From Daldinia sp. FL1419 (lineage: Eukaryota > Ascomycota > Sordariomycetes > Xylariales > Hypoxylaceae), in assembly GCA_025201765.1 (NCBI GenBank), contig MU623465.1, positions 1 through 64,000 on the forward strand: DNA of 64,000 nt, written 5' to 3'. How positions within the stretch are numbered: position 1 is the first letter of the stretch; each line of letters begins with the position of its first letter. Positions 59,034-64,000 of the stretch are shown piece by piece. The notes beneath the pieces were generated by a model that worked only from the letters and a program-made list of their open reading frames with translations, ran no database searches and was not told the DNA's origin. The translations under genes and the position numbers were made by a program.

Positions 59034-59726
59034 TCACGCTTTGTTCTCGTCGACAGGTACCAGTCTCCTTTTGTCATTCCACTGAAACCCCGGCGGGAGC
59101 GGCGGTCCAGCGTCGCCACTCGAATTTTGAAATTCGAAAACGTCGTCTATGAGCGGGTATTTCAAAATCTCCTCGTCGCTGAGAGACTGTCTGAATATGT
59201 ATTCGTCCATGAGGCTATACGACATCCACAGCTGCGAGGGCACGTTCTTGGGCTTCTGGGCGATCCGCCGTCTGTGCTCCATGTCGGGGATCCAGCGGTC
59301 GGATCTCCGGAGGGATAACGTGCGTTCGTCTTCTTCGTCGGAAAGCAAAAAGTCGTCTAGGTATTTTTCCTCCTCCGACTTCTTCTTTCTATTGCGACTT
59401 TTCCTTTTGGATCTAGATCCCTTGAGTGACCGCAGGTTCTGCAAAGCGTCGGCCCTAGGAATACCGAGGAGCTCGTTCTGTTCCGTCCACGCGGCTTCGG
59501 GGTCCATTGCAGCTATCTTCTTATCGAGCGCTGCTTTTGCCTTTGCCTGGGCTCCTCTTTTGTAACGGATTCTCGGCGACGATCTCGGAGAGCTTAGCGA
59601 TCCAGGCCCCGACATACGTGCTTGTTTAGGGCTTTGCGGTGGCTGGCTATTCAGTAGATTCTTATCCTGGGCGGCGCGCCGAGGCTGCCGGCGAGTCGAG
59701 GCGTCCATTTCGTTTTTATAATACAA
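59034..59726 (-). CDS. Basic hypothetical protein
   Basis: Single-exon ORF of 230 residues with no recognised domain. The first half is basic and Ser/Pro-rich (SLSSPRSSPRIRYKRG), followed by QAKAKAALDKKIAAMDPEAA. A bipartite nuclear-localisation-like stretch (GSRSKRKSRNRKKK) precedes an acidic EEEKYLDDFLLSDEEDE segment. The C-terminal part has QLWMSYSLMDEYIF and FEFQNSSGDAGPPLPPGFQW, which looks conserved-protein-like. A second ATG at MDASTR (seven codons in) is an equally plausible start. Nuclear localisation is an inference. The long ORF length and the reasonable codon use favour a real gene. Confidence 0.6.
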   Translation of the reverse strand: MYYKNEMDASTRRQPRRAAQDKNLLNSQPPQSPKQARMSGPGSLSSPRSSPRIRYKRGAQAKAKAALDKKIAAMDPEAAWTEQNELLGIPRADALQNLRSLKGSRSKRKSRNRKKKSEEEKYLDDFLLSDEEDERTLSLRRSDRWIPDMEHRRRIAQKPKNVPSQLWMSYSLMDEYIFRQSLSDEEILKYPLIDDVFEFQNSSGDAGPPLPPGFQWNDKRRLVPVDENKA

Positions 59727-60498
59727 TATCCGGTGTGTGTTCTTGGACTTGCATTGGTCTAATCAACCAATGTTGTAGGATTACGAAAGTTAAAAGCTCG
59801 GAAGAAAATAAATAGTCGGACGGTATACTGCCACGAGACACTCACAAAGAGACGTAGCTAGTATGCGTGGCCGTGGCGTCGTACGGAAACAAAGAGACAC
59901 CCATTAGTTTCATAAACTTTTCATTGTTGAGAATAATAGGCCACTTTCACACTGTATGGTTGTTTCGACATGAAACCTTTGTTATGATGGTACAATTAAT
60001 AGTTTACAGGGAGAAAGGCTAATCCGAACTCACAAATCCTCATATTGGTCTGTTAGTTCTTTCATGCCGGCTACTCTACCATGCATTCAATTCGACATTC
60101 AAGATGCCATGTAGTTCTCAAAGTCATCACGGTTTCTTGATAAATAGGTACACACCGAAAGCGACCTCAGTAAAGCCCAAGAACTAATCTACCGAAACCC
60201 GGAGTAATGGTCTCCAAACAGAAAGACAGGTTATAGATAACAAAACGACACACAAAATTATTTAGATGACGGATGATACCCTGAGGATAATTCTATATTT
60301 TAGATAGGTATCCCAGCTCCTAATATATATGTACCGCACAGAGAAAAGCAACAGCTTCTCCAACAAGTTGAAGAGAAAACGCAAGTATATACAGGATAAG
60401 TAATTGTACATTTTAAATGTAAGATATGTTCAGGGGCTTAGAGAGAAAATGAGAGTCCGACAATGGGTTCGCCACTTCGAGCCACTAGCGCAGGGACT
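59727..60498. other. Intergenic region between hypothetical gene and AA9 gene
   Basis: 0.77 kb; no ORF of note. It contains the 3' flank of the AA9 gene and the promoter of the hypothetical protein. Confidence 0.5.
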
Positions 60499-61389
60499 CT
60501 AGTGCTTGATATCCCGGGGGTGGCGCTTGGGAGTATCCCGCTTGAAGGACAGGTTGGCGACAGCCGGGCCGGGGATTTGGTAGGATTGAAGGTCAACCCA
60601 GATGTCTAGGGCAACGCCGGGGTCGCTGCTGTGGTACATCTCGGTGGCGGGGACACCCTCCGGCTGCTGGTCACCAGAGCCCGAGATCTCGAGGTTGATG
60701 CACTATTTGCCGTTAGTACTTAAGAATGATATTAAGGAGTAACTAGGAGTTATACTAACCTGGGGGTAGAACTCGGCTTCTCCTAGGTGGGCCCTGTGCA
60801 ACCCGAGGACCTCGTGTCGAAGGATATAGGGGCCGGGCTTGATATTGGCAGGGATGTTGACGGTGAAAGTGTCGACGAAGCCTTCTCCCTCAGGCTGCAC
60901 ATTCTTGTGGACCTCGGTGGTAGCCCATTTCTGAGTCTCCCACTGAGGGCTATCAGCCATACCGCCCTGAACAAGACCGTTCTCGAAAAACTTGAAGAAT
61001 CGAAGCTCGTTCTTGTCGACATTGGCGCAACCGGCGTCACCGCACGGAGCGAGGTAGTGCATCTCGGGGCCGGGATGCTCGAAGCCACCAATCGTGTTGA
61101 AACGTACGACTTGCAACTGGGAGCCCGCAGCCACCGGGATCGAGGCTTGGGCGTTCTTCGCTCCGAGATGGCAGATGATATCGGGGTCACTGAGGGATGT
61201 TACCGGGACCGGTCCTTCATCTTCTGTCGTGAACTGCCACGTAACAGCTTGGCTTTGGTCTTCATTTGACCACCGCTCATAGCCCGGGTAGGTCACACCG
61301 TCAACGATAACTCTTCTAACGTGGCCGTGGCCTAGAACCGCTGGCGCCGAGGCGGCGAGAGCCAAAAGCGTGGTGCTTAGAGAAGGCAT
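60499..61389 (-). CDS. AA9 lytic polysaccharide monooxygenase (secreted)
   Basis: Two exons on the minus strand: 60760..61389 and 60499..60702, encoding 277 residues. A signal peptide of 20 residues ends AVLG, so the mature protein starts with H21 (HGHV), the copper-brace His. The second brace His is H111 in PEMHYLAPC. Family motifs in the C-terminal part are RHEVLGLHRA (H198 second-sphere His) and EFYPQC with the axial Tyr Y208. The residue two before that Tyr is Glu206 where AA9 enzymes usually have Gln, and the spacing from H198 is one residue shorter than usual. By family, the enzyme oxidatively cleaves cellulose or other glucans outside the cell. No carbohydrate-binding module is present. 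The intron is 57 nt, and the frame is kept. Confidence 0.92.
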
Positions 61390-62604
61390 ATTGAAAATAT
61401 CAAGTTCAGTTTGAGATTAACGACAGTGGGTTGAATGAAAGAAGGCCAGCTTCGAGATTGCTGTATATGTAACTCGAGACCTGCGATTTGGTGTTGTGTT
61501 AAGAAACAAGAGTTGGTAATGAAAACGAGAGGGGCTATTGATCGTCACTTAAATACGTTATCGTTGACGACGATGACGGCGAGAGCGTCGCGTCTGTACG
61601 AAACATCGCCAAGACCTCGCGCTGTTCATGGTGCCTAGATACAGCTTGACTTATACCATATACGATTCTGGCATGATAGAAACATGTTTCAAGAGCAGAT
61701 ATAGCGTCCAAAACGGGCAGGTGTATGGAATACCTAGGTAACTAACCTTAGAGGATTTAGAATTATCTATTAATAAAAGGGGCCGGGTACTCCACATTTC
61801 CTCTCACCATCACATGTGCTTCTCTCCTAAGAGACTTCTCCTGAGCTTGGCCCCGGGCTTTCCGCGGGCTTTCTTTGATTTAGTTTTTTGTATCGTGATT
61901 ATAATTATAATCGAGTCTCCTTTCAAAGTAGTTGTGAAAGTTGGAGGTTGTTGGGTTTGTAATGCAAAGATAAGTGTGTTGTTAAGACGGAAGTTGACAG
62001 GGTTCATATTACAGCGCTCATGTAGCTGTCATCCCTTCTTCGACTAACTACCGCCTCCTAATCCCCTAATCCAGGCCATGGTTTTGGTGTGGACAAGGAT
62101 TAGTTGACTTGAAAGCCGCAAAGTAGATCGGGTATATCTCATAGTTAAGTTAACATTATCTTAGCGAGCTTAGACTAGAGATTTTTGACCAGCCACCACA
62201 GCCACCCCAGTTTGGTCTGTGCAGATGTATCTGTGGGGCTGTACTGCTGTTCGAAAAATTCTATATAATAAAAGAATAAGAAAATAAAAACATTATACAT
62301 AATTGAAATCTTTTAAATATTATCTATACACCACCCTTACTAAGCAATAACGAAATAACGAAATGCTCTATTCATTTTGTATAAGTAATAAAGGCTAATG
62401 ATAAATATTTTAAAACCCGTTAGTATTTTTCTTAATTTTTCTATTATAATATTAATGTATTATTGGATTCGAAGGGTAAAAATTACGTATTTTATTTTTA
62501 AATTCATATAATACTCAATAATATAATTAATAATACTTTAATTAATCCTAAATTTTGTTAATAATTTAAAAGTAACCTTTTTTAGCCTTAAATGTATTTA
62601 TATT
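61390..62604. other. Intergenic region grading into the right AT-rich block
   Basis: 1.2 kb. The first part is the AA9 promoter. From about 62,260 the sequence becomes AT-rich. Open frames at 61,810-62,047 on both strands have no recognisable domain. Confidence 0.5.
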
Positions 62605-64000
62605 TATTGGTAGGTATGTACATAAGGTAAAAGTAAAATAATAATAAAATAAATAATAATAGGGGTGAGATTGGTGTATTGTAATTGTTTAAAGAAGAAA
62701 GTTATTTAGGAGAGATAAGTGGGAAACCTATCCTTATATAATAATAGATATATAAGTATTTTTTAAGGATTATATATTAAATTAAAAATATAAATTATAT
62801 AATTATTATTTATTTTATTTTCTTTTTATAATTATGTTGTAAATTTAATATTTGATTTTTGTTTTACCCATTTTTTTAATTGTAAATTAATTTGGTTATT
62901 TTTTATTAATATTTATATAGCCTTATTTAAAGATGCCTTTATTATGGCATTTACAGGATTATATATGTTATAAATTTATTAAATATTATTGATTTCCCAA
63001 TTTTTATATAATTATTATAAAGTTATTAAATTAATTACTAATTTTTTTTATTAGTATTACTTATCTAAATAAAACATTAATATAAGAAAAATAAGTTAAT
63101 ATATAAGATTAATAGAGTTTTAGGTAGTGAAAGGTATTTTAAGATAATATTGATTATATAGTAGATAATATATTTAATATTAAAACTTTAAATTATCCTA
63201 TAGATTTTATTGGCAAATACATTTTAGATGATGTGTTTATATTTGGTGGATAATCAATAAATAATGTTATTAATAATCCAGATTTTATTATTTTAGTTGA
63301 TTAATTTTTTATTATTTAATATAATAATATAATTAATTTATAAATTTAAATCCTTATTATTTATAAATGAATTATTAATAAAGATATATAAATATAAATT
63401 TTAAAGATTTAAATTAATATAATTAAATTTTTGTGATTGGTTATTTATTTACCATTTGATTTAGGTATTAAGGATTTTTATCTTTTTAGGATTTAATTCC
63501 AAATATTAGGCTGTTATTAAATAGTTAAAGGTTATTTTAGGTTAATAAATAAAGGAGATGTACGTTTTTTGTGCTTGTTATTTAATGAATTTTTTGGTTA
63601 TATTTGATGATTTTGCATTTAATTGTTTAAGTTTCTTAGTTTATCCCTTTTATATAATGGTTATATTATAACTTTCCTTATAAACAATGAGGTACGAATT
63701 GTTAAAATCTTTAATTCCGGTATTTAATATTTTTTAAGGGTGTATTTTAATCCCGGTTTTGATAAGTGTTTTATTTTTTACTGCTAAGAATTTTATAATA
63801 CTAATATTTAAGATATTATTTGTTTGAAAATTTATAATTTTAAATAAGATTATATTCATTATTAATAAGTATGGATTAAATATTAATAACCTTATATTAA
63901 ATTCCTATTAATAATAATACAAATAAATTTTAAATCAATATATCCCTAACTTAACTAAGTTATATAGTGGTTTAATAATATATAACAATATCTTTTTAGG
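62605..64000 (-). mobile_element. RIP-decayed Ty1/copia retrotransposon, copy C (inverted, runs off the window)
   Basis: The reverse complement of 62,605-63,000 closely follows the 3' end of copy A (3780-4067), including the segment equivalent to TTCTTTAAACAATTACAATA (A, about 3970-3989) and ACACCAATCTCACCCCTA. Its terminal ACCAATA corresponds to ACCAACA in copy A. Further in, 63,180-63,480 matches the RNase H region of copies A and B in inverse order. It reads on the minus strand and continues beyond 64,000. No intact ORF remains. Confidence 0.8.

Noticed and set aside
1..64000. CRISPR array or bacterial defence system
   Set aside because: No regular direct repeats with unique spacers; the sequence is clearly fungal nuclear DNA.

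Overview
The window comes from the nuclear genome of a filamentous ascomycete (Pezizomycotina, probably Sordariomycetes; genus not resolved). Evidence: short GT-AG introns of about 50-80 nt (one of 264 nt), fungal gene families (mannitol-1-phosphate dehydrogenase, AA9 lytic polysaccharide monooxygenase, SCH9-type AGC kinase, fungal transporter families), and extremely AT-rich, stop-riddled retrotransposon blocks typical of repeat-induced point mutation (RIP). No rRNA, tRNA, CRISPR or bacterial-style operon was seen.

Layout. Positions 1 to about 12,700 are an AT-rich block made of two RIP-decayed copies of one Ty1/copia element in the same orientation. The second copy is split by a nested, short LTR element (7487-10317) with 437-bp LTRs. 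The block ends in simple and tandem repeats. From about 12,700 to 62,300 lies a normal-composition gene island. From 62,605 to the window end is a third copy of the copia element, inverted, so the island is bracketed by inverted copies of one family.

Gene island, left to right: SNU23 splicing factor (-) and DPH5 diphthine synthase (+), divergent; an F-box-like protein with a leucine-zipper-like N-terminus (+); SEC27/beta'-COP (-); mannitol-1-phosphate 5-dehydrogenase (-); about 4-5 kb without a convincing gene; a His/Thr-tract low-complexity protein (-); a decayed MFS monocarboxylate-transporter pseudogene (-); glucose-6-phosphate isomerase (-); SCH9-type kinase (-); a DHA2-type MFS efflux transporter in 8 exons (+); a class V aminotransferase-fold PLP enzyme (-); a CHIP/STUB1-type TPR/U-box ubiquitin ligase (-); a short-chain dehydrogenase (+); an UNC93-like MFS protein (-); a TauD/TfdA dioxygenase (+); a LAT-type amino-acid permease (-); a basic hypothetical protein (-); and an AA9 monooxygenase (-).

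How they fit. The left part is mostly housekeeping (splicing, translation, COPI transport, sugar phosphate metabolism, nutrient signalling). Two genes, PGI and M1PDH, act at fructose-6-phosphate and carry related short repeats upstream. The 43-58.5 kb part is more accessory: three transporters, a PLP enzyme, an SDR and a TauD oxygenase. It might serve amino-acid or sulfonate scavenging or efflux, but there is no polyketide or peptide synthase and a cluster is not demonstrated. I did not find a clearly new biological system. The most informative observations are the nested and inverted RIP-decayed elements, the decaying transporter gene, a start codon apparently cut off by an intron, a GC-AG intron, a G-run array upstream of the permease, and a dispersed TAGGTACC-type motif between genes.
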